Assembly: GCF_037975245.1 (NCBI RefSeq)
Contig: NC_092564.1
Coordinates: 14,883,984 to 14,947,983, forward strand
Origin: Apostichopus japonicus
Taxonomy: Eukaryota > Echinodermata > Holothuroidea > Aspidochirotida > Stichopodidae
Direction: 5' to 3'
DNA length: 64,000 nucleotides
The first letter of the stretch is position 1. Each line of letters starts with the position of its first letter. Shown piece by piece: positions 38,478 through 49,960 of the stretch. The translations under genes and the position numbers were made by a program. Under the pieces are notes generated by a model that saw only the letters and a list, made by a program, of their open reading frames with translations, did not search any database and had not been told where the DNA came from.

Positions 38478-39167
38478 AAGGGCGGCGGAATCGGGGGGCA
38501 CAGTGGGCACGTGCCCCCCACTTTTCCTCAGGTTAAAAATGTGCCCTTTTTCTACATCAAAATTTCTAAATAAAAAAAGAGTTTACAAAGCGAAACCCAC
38601 GTCGAATGAAATATTTCGGGAAGTTTTAAATGTTTACTACCACAGGCGTAGGAGCCCAATTTGATTTGGGGGAGGGGGGGGTGTAACGACTTGCCCGAGA
38701 AATATTACCAAAATTTTCGGTTTGCCGTGATGTATAACCCTTCCAAATTGGTTATAATTATTGGGAAAGTCGTTACAATAATAATGATCATAATAATATC
38801 AGTTTAACCATTGAAAAACACATAGAAAATTATTTTTCTTTCAGTATTTTGACATATTTCATTTGCTTTCATGCATGTATCGATCGCGTGTGCAGGGACT
38901 TGGACTTTATAATGATTTCACCTCATTTTGTCTTTTTCCTTGTTTCCCAATTTGCACATTAGATATTTCAGTGCTAGTATGCATTGTTTCCTTGAAGGGG
39001 GGGGGGGGGGGCTTTGATGGAGTGATGTGTACACGCAAATAAGATAATACAATAAGAGTTATAAAGGGTACTAAATATCAGGCTGCATCAATCCAATCGA
39101 ATTTCTGCAAAGTGCCCTTCGACGTTGGTGCCCCCCCCCCCAGATTAAAAGTGCTTCCGCCGCCCTT
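38478..39167. mobile_element. 690-bp MITE-like element, AAGGGCGGCGGAA ends
   Basis: AAGGGCGGCGGAA at 38,478-38,490 is perfectly inverted as TTCCGCCGCCCTT at 39,155-39,167. Subterminal G-rich/C-rich stretches (GGGGGGCAC..., ...GTGCCCCCCC) continue the symmetry loosely. Both flanks are CACACA, so the target duplication cannot be resolved within the microsatellite. No transposase frame. Related, older sequence (GGGCACATGCCCTTCCAG) occurs in both receptor units near 47,690 and 59,415. Confidence 0.7.
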
Positions 39168-42152
39168 GCACACACATACCTTGGAAATCCTGTGCGTGCC
39201 ACTGGATTGTGATACCGCTACCAATTTCCATGCATTAAGATGAAGCTCCACGGCATAGGTATCAATTTGAATAAAACTGTCAGTAGGCTAAATTGTCAAT
39301 TGACAAAGACATGAGCCTGTTGGACCTCATTTAGATACTCTTTCACAAATATGACTGATAGGTGTGATCCGTTAGCTCAAAATGTCTGAACCACTACATT
39401 CACGGGCCCTGGACATTGGGGCCCCGGTTCAGTGAATCGACTGCCGCATATTTTGGTACGCCTGTGAGTGCTCAACTTCTTTTGTCAAAGGAACAGAATC
39501 GACTGTTATTTCACTCCGAATGTACAATTATATTTGTTTCACGTTGGTTACCTTCTCGGCACATTCTTTGAATAAACATTAATGAAACCAGTACTATACC
39601 CGACTATAGGGTGTAAACTGTTCAAACGGTAAAATAACTATGTGACACAGACCTAAACATGTGACTAGAGTTTACATGAAGGTTAACAGAATGCTTCTAC
39701 GGCATCTCCTGAATCCAAATTTCATTTGGATAGGTTGGCTTTAATTCTTTAAAATCCATTTCGATATTGCATCAATGTGTAACAATTTTGGTGGGGGAGG
39801 GGAGGGGCGGGGGGTTGTTGACTGGGTACAAATGTATTACGTTATAATTTTGGGAATGATAATGTAAACTGAAGAAACCATCTTTAGACAATTGAATGAG
39901 AACTAGACTGTATCGAAAGATACCGAAAGCGATCTTAAACGTATTGGTAAGAGGATAAGGTACATTCCCAGCTTAGGATGTATTACAACTTGTATATGCT
40001 CTCCTGCAATTAATACGGAGAGTGCATGGATTAATAGAGATATATTAAATATGTCTGAGGAATGATTGTATTCATGAGTGAAATGTGTGTTAATTGTGTG
40101 TATTTGTGTCTAATGATGAAGCTCAGAAAAGACGACCCAATCAGAATTTATGCTGTTCAAATTAGCCTACATTTTGGTTGGTTTATTCTTTGCTTATTAA
40201 TCAGTTCATTGCATAATTGCAACGAGCTACCTTAAAAATCACGTGCCTATGACACACTTAAACTGACCTCTCGAAATTCACTTTCCCCTCACAGTTCATA
40301 TACTCATGAAGAACAAAGTGTTTTTGAAGCAATTGTGCTTGGTGTGAGCTATACGTCTTTGTAAGTGTCCACTTTCTCTCAATGGGTTATGATAAAGTTA
40401 TGAGTTATGGTGCGGAAATTCTCTCAAAAATAGTTTCATTTGAGAATGCGGCAGTTAATGATTAGGCCTACTGATTCTACAAAGATAGGAAGCTGATTAA
40501 ATTTCGAAGTAACCGCGTATACACTAATTACGGACGGGGATAATTGTTTCGAAAATACTATAAACAATGATTTCAAGTGTTTTTTTAATTACTATTGAAA
40601 GTAATACACGGAAGTACATGTGTCACACTGTAGTGTACGTCAATGTATACTATAGTTGCTGAATTTAACAGAATGTCAATATTTACTTAATGGTGTGATA
40701 AAAGGTTCACTGCATAACTAACAAAGTCAGCCGAGGGAAGCGTATGAGCTTCGATCTATTGATACCATTACATTACGTTCATAGACGTTTAACGCGAAAC
40801 AAGAGTTCCACAATTTCGTCGGATACAATAACTAGAATATAAGAAACATCAGTATGATTTGTTAAACTTAATTGTTTATCTCTATGAAATCTTATGACGG
40901 CTGTTCTTTGAACCATGACATAGTAGATACACTTGAGCAAAAATCCGTTGGATTAGACTTTGGTAATCCTAAAGAACAGATGATCGGTGAGCAACAGCAG
41001 GATCCAGTAGGGTCATTAAAGGAACTCATCAATCTAACAAGAAAATCTTTTTTTTAATATGAATTAAGCCACGGTCTATGGATGTTTGTGTTGATATTTA
41101 TTGCTGAATAGTGTCGTATCGAATGCAGTAGAGGGGGTCATCCATTTTGGATCAAACATTTTATAAATATATCAACATGAGATGAAACTTTTACAGGTAG
41201 TAAAACAAAATTTTGTTTTTTATTTGTGGAGTCATAGTTAAATGTGTTATCGAAGCGACTGTATTATCCTCCATCTTCATTCTTGCCATCCGACGCCAGG
41301 AAAGATTTTTGACCTTGAAGTGCCGCTTGAAGTTCCCGAGTGATCTCATCACTGATTTATTCACCGCAACTTCAGGGAGGTGAATGTGGTAAGAGACAGC
41401 AACAGGCCAGTAGTATAGTAACATAAGGATTTGTTAATGTGTATGTGGTGCACTGCTGGCTGTATGTGACTGTTTGTGTACTTGTTAGTTTGTGTGTGTG
41501 TGTTTACTCAAGAAATGTAAGCAGGAAATAAAAATATAGTCCTTTTACATATTATTGATATAAAAAGTACACATTTTGTTCAAAACTTCGACACGCAACC
41601 GAGCAAACCTTTCAACATAGATTTGCTACTATGTGGACTTTACTATAGATTATTGCGAACAGGGATGGGAAAGGGTAAGTCATTCATCTCTTCCAGCTGT
41701 GTCTACAATAGGTATTGTAGTAAACAGACAGACAACGTATATAAACAGATATATATGTTAAAACGTAAGATCAGCCATATTAATATTTAGTAGTTATTGA
41801 TTATTTATGCTCTCAGATCATCTAATCCGCGGCCAACCAATCGTTAACCAGTTTACCATACAAACATTTGAGATTAAAGGGAAGTTTGAGATAAAGCGTC
41901 AAACTTTTGAGATAAACCGCCAAAAATTCCTCAACAACGTCATACGTGTCCTGAAACCGCAATTTTCTTCTCACACCCGTCGTCCTAGAGTAACATTGGG
42001 TTGCTACACCCCCCCCCCCCATTGTTACCCCTCTAGTTGGCGAGTGAAATGTCCAATTCATGCAACGGCGCATTTAATGACACGAGAAGGATAATTCGAC
42101 TTATTTTGTCATTCTGGCAAACACGGCATTGCTTAAAACTGTTTCATTTCAA

Positions 42153-42182
42153 CGACCTTTGACCTTTGAAACTATGACGTCA
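42153..42182 (+). promoter_or_regulatory. DR1-like and CRE-like sites upstream of gene A
   Basis: CGACCTTTGACCT (42,153-42,165) is, in reverse complement, two AGGTCA-type half-sites one base apart, as bound by nuclear receptors. Ten bases later lies TGACGTCA (42,175-42,182), the full cAMP-response-element palindrome, 219 bp before the start codon. Both recur upstream of gene B. Function is inferred from motif match only. Confidence 0.35.
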
Positions 42183-42393
42183 TAAATCAAGGCTTAATAA
42201 ATCCGTCACCGTGTGTTCAGAGGCTCGAAGAAATCATCAGTCAATATCTGTCACTCGCGGTATCTGTATTTTACTTTTCAATAAAGAGATTATTCGTTTT
42301 GTTGTAGAAATTAACTTACGAGTAACTATCTGACATGGTAAGGATCTTTTTAATCCAGGAATCATCTGCTGACATAACACGACCTGTTTAGTT

Positions 42394-43603
42394 ATGGGGA
42401 GGAGAGGGAAAATCTGTTTGTTTGGAACCATTGCTGCCAGTCCAATTCAAATAATGTTTTTCCTTGTCAATTTAGCAAACTTATCTATGCTTTGTTTCGG
42501 AGAGGAAACTATTGTGATTGATAAAGTATGGAAGGAACCTATAATCCGATCAGAGGGACAAACAGTGACCTTACGCTGTATAAGTAATGGTAATGTCACA
42601 ATCTTCCGAATAAAGAACGACAGTCAGGCAAAGATTGTGATGAACTCAACGCTGCTTGAGATTTACACTGGCAGTTATATTTTCAACTCCACGAAGAGTG
42701 GATCAGACATTATTAATGACTTAACTATTAGAGATGTCACCAGGGAATTTAACGGTTCCATATTTCATTGCGTGGACCATATTACGTTCATTCCACAGGA
42801 GCTTACATTGATAGTGCTATACAGTCCAAGACGTGAGTATCCACAGTGTACATCCAGCTCTACTTATCCAATATATTTCACTGATCAAATTGGTGAACCT
42901 TTTGATATAACCTGTATCTCAGAAGAAGGAAATCCAAGAATAAACCTCGCCTTACAAAACACGTTGACATTGATAAGCAATTCGTCCGTTACTCTTGGAG
43001 AGAATAAAACTCATCGATATGTTGAATTGAATGCTAAACTCGATAGCAAATGGAACAACAGTATGTTTTATTGTTATGTTGTGCAATCTTCTCCGGGAAT
43101 GGTTAATTACTTTGCTCATTGTTCATTTGGTCCAATACAGTTGGTGGACGAATTAATTGTGATTACGAATATATCGAATGTGTCATTTAAAGAAGGAAAG
43201 AAGATTATGTTTTCTTGTAAGAGTAATGTTGATGCTGCTTACAAACAATGGAACATAGTAGATATTCCAAAGCATGTTTCGTACTCCAGTTCAAATGATT
43301 CAGATTATATTTACTTAGAAATAGATGTTAGTAATTTGACAAAAGATACCCTCATAACATTAGCCTGCTTTGTGTCTTATCGTGGTAGAAACTTGACCAC
43401 GAATATAACGGCCTATGTCGAAACTTCTGGAAGTGAATTCATCTTTACGTTGCCTATTTTGGCAGTCAGTGTCTTTCTGATTGTGCTCTTACTGGTCATT
43501 GCTAAAGCGTGTGGAAGACAGCTACATTGTGAGGCCCGATGTTACAGAGCAAGAACCAGAGATCTGCGTACAGTAAACAGGACAGGAACACAAAATGGCC
43601 GAC
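42394..43603 (+). CDS. Gene A exon 1: signal peptide, three Ig domains, TM
   Basis: A single 1,210-bp exon encodes the whole ectodomain, the membrane span (LPILAVSVFLIVLLLVIA) and the basic stop-transfer stretch. About 14 N-glycosylation sequons are visible (for example NVT67, NST84, NST98, NGS120, NKT204, NIS259, NLT314, NIT337), so the ectodomain is heavily glycosylated. Its donor is CGAC/GTGAGT at 43,604. If intron 1 is kept, the frame runs 23 more codons to a TAA at 43,672-43,674, giving a 426-residue kinase-less form. The start is the first ATG, followed directly by a hydrophobic leader. Confidence 0.9.
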
Positions 43604-46600
43604 GTGAGTTTATGATATTTTATCCCGTAGGATGGATGAGTTATAGACTTATAGTAAACACTACATCTTTATAAACATTGTTAACATCTTATATTTCTAA
43701 TTCCAAACTGCTGTTTTCTATAAGTTTGTAAGTCTGAACTTAGGCTAAGCCTTTGTTGTGCTAACAACAAGCCAGCAATATTTGAACTCATGTGTATGTA
43801 TTCATGGACACAAATTTGTTGTAACGCAGCCTACTGTGATTAAAAAGCACATTGATTGCTATTCATAAAATTGATGGAGTAAATCATACCAAACACCTTT
43901 TCGGTTTCCATGCAATGGACATAACATCAGTGATCCAATTAAAATAGGTAAGGTCAGCGCGCGAAAATGAAATATTTACTGCTTTTTCTATAACAAAAGA
44001 TAACTATATTACCTTAAATGTATGATATATTACTATGTATAACCATATTTTGTGTTCGTAATTGCGTAAGGTAATTTCGAGGCGGAAGGAGCAAGGGGAG
44101 GGATTGGAGTCGGTGCAGCACGAAAAGAAGTGTTTACCCCAAAATTATAACCGCTCTGTAAATTTCCATATTCCTTCACAGATGAAGAGAATATACCCGT
44201 AACACGTCAGCAAACACAGAGGTAGAGCCTTTGATGTTCAATACTTTACATTACTAGGCAAGTCTCTCAATGTCTCTACTTCATCAAGGCACCTTTTGTA
44301 TGGAGGGAGACAAAACGAAGTGGACTTCATTAATTTGGTGATACAATTTCAAAAATTCAAGACCTCCATTGCCTCATTATACAGTTCGAACTTTCCTCAC
44401 ACTGAAAGTTTCAGTCCAGAATATGGATAGGTCTTCCGATTGTAAAGAAGTGACACACACATTGTATATTTGAATATGACAATTGTTTGTATTGCTTTCA
44501 TCCCAGGCTAATCATATTCCTGTGTTCTTTATGATTTTCCTCCAAGGTCAGTTCTTCCCAACTTGCCAGATGCGATTAATACTTCACATCATGAAAGAGA
44601 AATCGAGACATGTAGGTTTATGAAAATTATTCATTAACGTACAGTTAATCTCAAGTGGCCAAAGTCATATTGTACAAAAAGTTTCATATGGGATGTATGA
44701 AACATTTTTTAAACGACTTTCTAATGAAAAAAGAGAAACTATATAACGCGTTGTGATTTTGAATGTGTGAAGCTCATTCTAGGAACTAGTGACTAGTCTA
44801 CAGATAGGAATGTTCAAATAAACATTTTCAACGTTTTCTCGGCGAAGGACAATTGTGGAAGGAAAAAACGAAAAATAAAAACTAACAAATACAAAGCTGA
44901 AAGATATTCGTGTAGTCAGGGTAGTGAGGTGTCATTATGTATATAATATCTTGCTTTCATTACTTTTGACATGGAATCATAAATACATAGGTAAATTATT
45001 GACAAAGACTGTGGAATTACAGCGATTAAGAACTAAAGTTGATAGGATCGTTTTCGGTGTTACCTAAATTAATGGCATGTTCAACTTACGTGATGTGTCC
45101 TATTGAGTGAATAGTGACAATCTGTGTGGGTATCAATGCTATTGGTGGCATTAAATCATATACGATTATTGCAATGTCACTTATTAAACATGTAGGCTAT
45201 GATGTTCAAAGGTTTCATTCTAGGAATAATGAAATGTTGCTACATTTATTCTACCAGAGAAGATGACCATGTGCCTGTTTGCTTTTCTTGTAGACTACTC
45301 TACAGTGACAACAGACACTCCGGGAAGTAATCGGTTATTTAACGAAGACGATATTTGTCTTATATTAAAGATGAAGACCGGGACACTTTACACGAGGTGG
45401 ATGGGGACAATACCTGTCTCTCTTGGGGTCACCAAATGTGTAGTCCTAACAACCCTCTCTGATGGTAAACTGATATATAATTGATTTATCTGATTTCAAT
45501 AACTAGAGGTATAGAATTAGATTTGTATACTACACAAAGATGATTAGGGCCCGGGTGCGATATTTTATAATTAGTTACATTTCAATTCCAAGAAGCATTA
45601 ACACTGCACGGTTGGGGCATTGTTGAGCACCACTTTACTATTTTACAGCCAGTTTGGTGCTCCTTAACAGCAGTATATATACAAATGAGACTGCCCCACC
45701 CACCCCCAGAGTACAGGGCTAAGGCAAGTAATATTTCAACTGATTTTCTATGGCATGCTTCCGTGAAGAATAATACACGAGCTACAAAATATGCAGATAT
45801 TGAAGATATATTTTCTGCCAACAAATATAGAAGTGAGTCACAGATCTTCAAAGTTGTCACCTATTATAACTCACGTTCACTTAAACTAAGGCATATTACC
45901 AATATTTTCACTTTCTTCCTCCTATCCGTAGATATAGGCATTCACTGGGATAAATTTGTGAAAACGTCTTTAGACCTACCGTTGACGAATCATGTCACGA
46001 AAATTGAAGGAATTGGGATCGTATATAGTGAGTGTTTATTCTTTCTATTTAAGTTTTTGCTTTTCTTTTCTGCATCCCGATCTTCATATTCAGAGATGTG
46101 TGAAGAAGAGAAACATGTAATGCTTCTTGCATGCCGGGAAAAAAATCATCAGGCCTGATTCAGGGCTGGTGTTGGGGCGTGTGGCTACAGCACCGTGACC
46201 TGAGGTCAATGATGGTGGCATGAGAAATATGGAGTGGGCCATAATATGGGGAAAAGGATAGTGTCTTCTCATTTTCGTAATATAACTAACGAAAATGTGG
46301 GTGCAATTTGTTGGCTTGTCATATGAAACATCTACACATGCAACATGTTACTCTTGGTAACTCCACAAGATCTAATTGTATAATGCAAATTAACTTCTAA
46401 TCTATCTCTATCTCTTCTATCTCTTCTTTGTAGATCAAATAAATATGATAACTGAGCATCTAGCGTGTAAAACGTTACATAATTACTTGACCTTTGACCC
46501 AACCTCACGACAGGGAAGTGGGAGGAACGTCACGTCAGTGCGAGATGTTATGAAACATTTGTCAGGAGTACTTGAAGGAATGGAAGTCATTAAATCCTAC

Positions 46601-49600
46601 GGGGTGAGTTTCGTCCGTGACTGACAAAATATAGAGTTGAGCTGGTTTGGTTTCGCTGCAAACTCAGAAATCAATCTATGGTTCCGTATACAAACGGATA
46701 TGTAGATGCTGAATGTGTCTCTTTATGAGTTTTAGATCTTGCCTTGTGATTAAATTGTGTCTAACCTTGCGGGAATACTTGTTAAGATTAAACGTAGTTG
46801 TTGATTTGGTAGAGCAAAGGGCTCGTACCTCCGAGGTCCCTGTCTCAAATCCTGTTCTGTTCGAAAATTTATTTACCCGGTTCGAATTTCGAAGTCAGTT
46901 CTCCGTCGTTCATTTAGTTTATAACATTAGTAGACATTTCTTTTGTTAAAGAGCCATGGGTCGAGTTTCGATGTATTTTTTACTACATATCTATGATGTG
47001 ACCTTCCCCCAGCTTATACAACACAGTAAACATAGACTATTAGTTGTTTACGATATAGAAACCGGTGTCATGATCTCTATTGTTCTTAACAGCTTAAATG
47101 ATCTTTAGTTACTAATTAAATATCAGTCTAAAATTTATCGGTGAAAAACTATCGTCGACTTTATACATCTTCACATCTCCATCACTGATTTTGTATTTAT
47201 TCCCCCAATAGCTCCGTTGAAATGCAGTATTGATTTATATCACTTCCCGCCGGGCCATCGTATCATTTTATTTATGTTTCCTCGATATTGCTGGGGGGAA
47301 AAACGACGATTTATGTCATTATTGGCAGTCATGAAATTCATTCATTCATGAAATCTATTTCATTCGGTCACAGTTTCTTCATCCTTGCTTCTCAACTAAG
47401 AAGATTTTATATACCAAACAGGGACAATGTAAATTGTATGACTTCTGCCTTGCCGAGGATGCACCAACGATTTGCGCCCTCAAGAAATCAGAGGTAAATC
47501 TGTTGTTTCCCTTCATTGTTCTGCTGGTCCTAAGTGCGTCTCATTGTTCAGACGAATGAGTCGAGTCTTAATAACATCTCCTTACATAATGTTTGGCTAA
47601 GGAAATATGTTTCAAGTAAAGGAAGTAGCCTGAAAAGAAATATGAAATTATTCATTCATAATCAGGGACGACGGGCCAGGCGGGTACATGGGGCACATGC
47701 CCTTCCAGTTTGAGGGGATAACCTCAAAAATGCTCGTTTTCATAAATTAATTCTCGTTTGTAATCAAATTCCCCCTTTTTTAAACTTGTATGCGTTCTTT
47801 ATATTATTAAATTATTTGCTGAAAAGAAAAAGAAAGAATTTAAATGTACCCGTTTGCTGACGAACATATACAAATAATGTATAGCATTGCTACGAATGAA
47901 CGGAGGATTTATTTTTGGTTGGAAATCTGTCACTCTTCATTGATTTAAAATTGTTTATGTCTATGATTCCGGTGAAATGTAAGTTGAAAGAACAGCTGTT
48001 TTTATTTCATTGTTTCTTCCTTTAACATTCTTTTCTTTCTTTTTTACACCTGTTCTTACTTCTTGTTTTGTCTGTAGATGAAATCAGTGACGTTGAACCA
48101 ATTCGCTCCAGAAGCTTTCTACCAAAATGAATATTCAGCAGAGAGTGATGTCTGGTCAACAGCTGTTGTTATATGGGAACTTATTTCAGCTGGTGAAAAA
48201 AATTCAAATAAAACTATCATGAAAAATAAAAATACACACGCTTTGTAAATATTATATCGATCAAATAGTAGGCGAGCATGAAGAAGTAAAATCAGCATCT
48301 TCGCGTATACCTTACTTTGCCGTAAGACCAAATGCTATAATGTGGAAGTATATCAATCCTATACAATATAGTGATTTTTTCCAATTAGATATAAACGCTG
48401 CAAATTTATACTGCGAGGCTATTAATTCAGATTCAGATTAATACAGATTCAGTGTAATGTAACTATACATTACTACTAAAGTGTTTCTTTGATTGGCTCT
48501 CAATTCTGTGTAATATATTTGATAGAAGTGTGTTAAGTTTACACCCGGGGAACAATTCCATTAAAGCCAACATATTTTACAATGGTAGGATGAGAGTAAT
48601 CATTTAGAAACATTAAATGTCCACCAACAACGTTAGGATATCAGTATTTGTTTGCTTTTTCAGGTAATAAACCTTTCCCAATTAATGAGGAATACAAGCC
48701 AGGGGATGTCATTCCAATGCCAAAGATGCCATGGCCGGAAAAATATCTTCAGTTAAGGTAGAGTTATAGGAATTATTAGCATTAAATGTCGGTTCTATAC
48801 TGGCAATTTCTAGGAACTAAACCATTACTTCATATGTCTGGATTTGCACCTCTTTGAATCATTCTTAAAACTTCTGTTATCACTTACTGGTTGCTATAAT
48901 TTAAGTCGACGAATTACATGAACATAAATCAACGAATTTAGGAAATGAACCCACAGGGATAGAATGTCATATCTCTCCGCAGTGGATTAGTTGATAGTGA
49001 GGATATAAGGTTCCCTAGACTGTACAGCATCATTCAGATTTGAACACGATTTATCGAAATCTGGTCTCCTTCACCAACCACCACCTCTAACATCGTGGTC
49101 CCGGTATACTCTATACTTTTGTCTCCTTATTTGGAGGTCAGGTGAGACATTTGCTGAAGAATGTAGAATGACTTCTTCGACTTTCGAATGACTTTGTTAT
49201 TGTTCCACAGAAACACGCTTTTATTTGAATGCTGGAGTGAAAACATGTCCCTTCGACCATCTATACACCATCTGAGGGATTCTTTTAAAACGGTAATTAT
49301 TTCAGATTAAAACAGTAAACAGTATTTAAGGAAACTATACTTGACATCCTTGCCCGTTTTATCCTGTCTGCATGGCAGAAACGTTCGTACTAATATCACG
49401 GTGATATATCAATGTGACGTTATCAAACCCAGAAAATATAAAGAAGACAATGTCTGCTACAAAGTAGATATAACATATTTTCCGTCTGTTTTATTTTTCT
49501 CGACAGATTTTTGATAAGTTAATAGACAACAGCTTCTATGAGATACCAGTATCATCTTTGTATACACGGATGATTTCTCCAACTGACGACTGCGTGGAAG

Positions 49601-49638
49601 GGAATGATAGAAGAAAAACGCCTCAAGTTAGCAATTGA
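42394..49638 (+). CDS. Ig-domain receptor pseudokinase, gene A (intact)
   Basis: Predicted type I receptor of 764 residues, encoded by exons 42394-43603, 44182-44221, 44547-44611, 45294-45464, 45932-46027, 46434-46603, 47374-47493, 48078-48192, 48664-48757, 49211-49292 and 49507-49638 (2,295 bp, all GT-AG, all phases consistent). Signal peptide about 1-36; three Ig-like domains paired by Cys62/126, 174/227, 275/325; membrane span about 350-371; tyrosine-kinase-like domain about 453-721. The fold is shown by LFNEDDI (453-459), the hinge around NMITEHL (531-537), APE 634-636, SDVWS 647-651, CW 701-702 and RP 709-710. Catalysis looks lost: the glycine loop reads KMKTGTLYTRWMG, the beta3 Lys is Thr491, HRD is HPC (587-589), the loop Asn is Lys594, DFG is DFC (607-609). 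The tail has FYEIP and YTRM, candidate SH2-docking tyrosines. It most resembles Ig-type receptor tyrosine kinases; I cannot assign a named family. Confidence 0.9.
45294..45464 (+). CDS. Gene A exon 4: kinase N-lobe, degenerate
   Basis: 171 bp, 57 codons plus one base. It opens YYSTVTTD (adjacent tyrosines in the juxtamembrane segment), then LFNEDDICLILKMKTGTLYT and RWMG, where a kinase would have LGxGxFGxV, and CVVLTTL, where it would have VAVKTL. The ATP-anchoring lysine position is Thr. The acceptor is TTTTCTTGTAG; an upstream ATG at 45,263 lies in the intron and is not the start. Confidence 0.88.
46797..46862 (+). mobile_element. tRNA-like SINE piece in gene A intron 6
   Basis: GATTTGGTAGAGCAAAGGG (A-box region), GCTCGTACCTCCGAGGTCC and a decayed B box (TGTCTCAAATCCTG). 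The same insertion is present at the same intron position in unit B with a better B box, so it predates the duplication. Confidence 0.55.
47374..47493 (+). CDS. Gene A exon 7: catalytic-loop exon (HPC ... DFC)
   Basis: 120 bp, phase 0 at both ends. It encodes FLHPCFSTKKIL, then CKLYDFCLA. Compared with FVHRDLAARNVL and KISDFGLA, the proton-acceptor Asp, the Mg-binding Asn and the DFG Gly are all replaced, while the Asp of DFx remains. By hand count, 8 of the 10 nucleotide differences from gene B in this exon are silent, so the altered protein sequence looks conserved by selection. Confidence 0.9.
47664..47740 (+). repeat. Old repeat piece related to the 690-bp element
   Basis: GGACGACGGGCCAGGCGGG followed by GGGCACATGCCCTTCCAG and AACCTCAAAAATGCTCG resembles the left end of the 38,478 element in order and composition. 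It is shared with unit B at 59,394-59,462. Confidence 0.4.
48078..48192 (+). CDS. Gene A exon 8: APE to SDVW helix
   Basis: 115 bp encoding MKSVTLNQFAPEAF ... ESDVWSTAVVIWELISA. APE (634-636) and the SDVW core of helix F, whose Asp stabilises the catalytic loop, are preserved. The TGG codon of Trp650 is at 48,153-48,155; the equivalent codon in gene B is TGA. Confidence 0.9.
49507..49638 (+). CDS. Gene A exon 11: C-terminal tail
   Basis: 132 bp from acceptor CTCGACAG to the TGA at 49,636-49,638, 43 codons. After IFDKLIDN it contains FYEIPVSSLYTRM: YEIP and, nine residues on, YTRM, which matches the YxxM consensus for PI3-kinase p85 SH2 domains. A polar tail follows. Confidence 0.85.
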   Translation: MFDKLIDNSFYEIPVSSLYTRMISPTDDCVEGNDRRKTPQVSN

Positions 49639-49920
49639 TATGTTACAAAAGCTTGGCTTTCGTTAAGCATTCCGGCACTTCTTGTATGCAAAGAATTAAA
49701 TAGACGCATACCGTAACTACGTAAAACAGTATGATTAACTATTACTTCCATGTGTTACAAACAGGAAACAGGCAAACATGCTCAACAGTCACGGTGACTT
49801 ATGAACGTAATTCAAGATTCATCATTCATACTTATTATTTATACTCGATTTTCAAAGACGTCTCAAAAAGCTTTGCAAAGTGGGAAAGGAAATGGGCAGA
49901 TTCTACGCAATTGGCGGTAC

Positions 49921-49960
49921 GGCTGGTTCATTTAACCAGGGTCCCTAATGTCCAGGGGCC
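49921..49960 (+). other. Paired hairpins downstream of gene A
   Basis: Two short stem-loops in series, about 285 bp after the stop: GGTT..AACC, then CCCT-AATGTCC-AGGG. Unit B has the same pair in more perfect form (61,864-61,903: TGGTTCA-T-TGAACCA and CCCCT-AATGTCC-AGGGG). They may lie in the 3' untranslated region. Confidence 0.4.

Noticed and set aside
40872-41057. Plus-strand ORF upstream of gene A (MKSYDGCSLNHDIVD...)
   Set aside because: The unit B counterpart is frameshifted by an inserted base near 52,870 and has further indels; no recognisable domain.
41191-41424. Minus-strand ORF conserved in both units (41,191-41,424 and 53,144-53,353)
   Set aside because: Nearly every base difference between the copies changes the protein, so there is no sign of coding constraint; similarity reflects the recent duplication.
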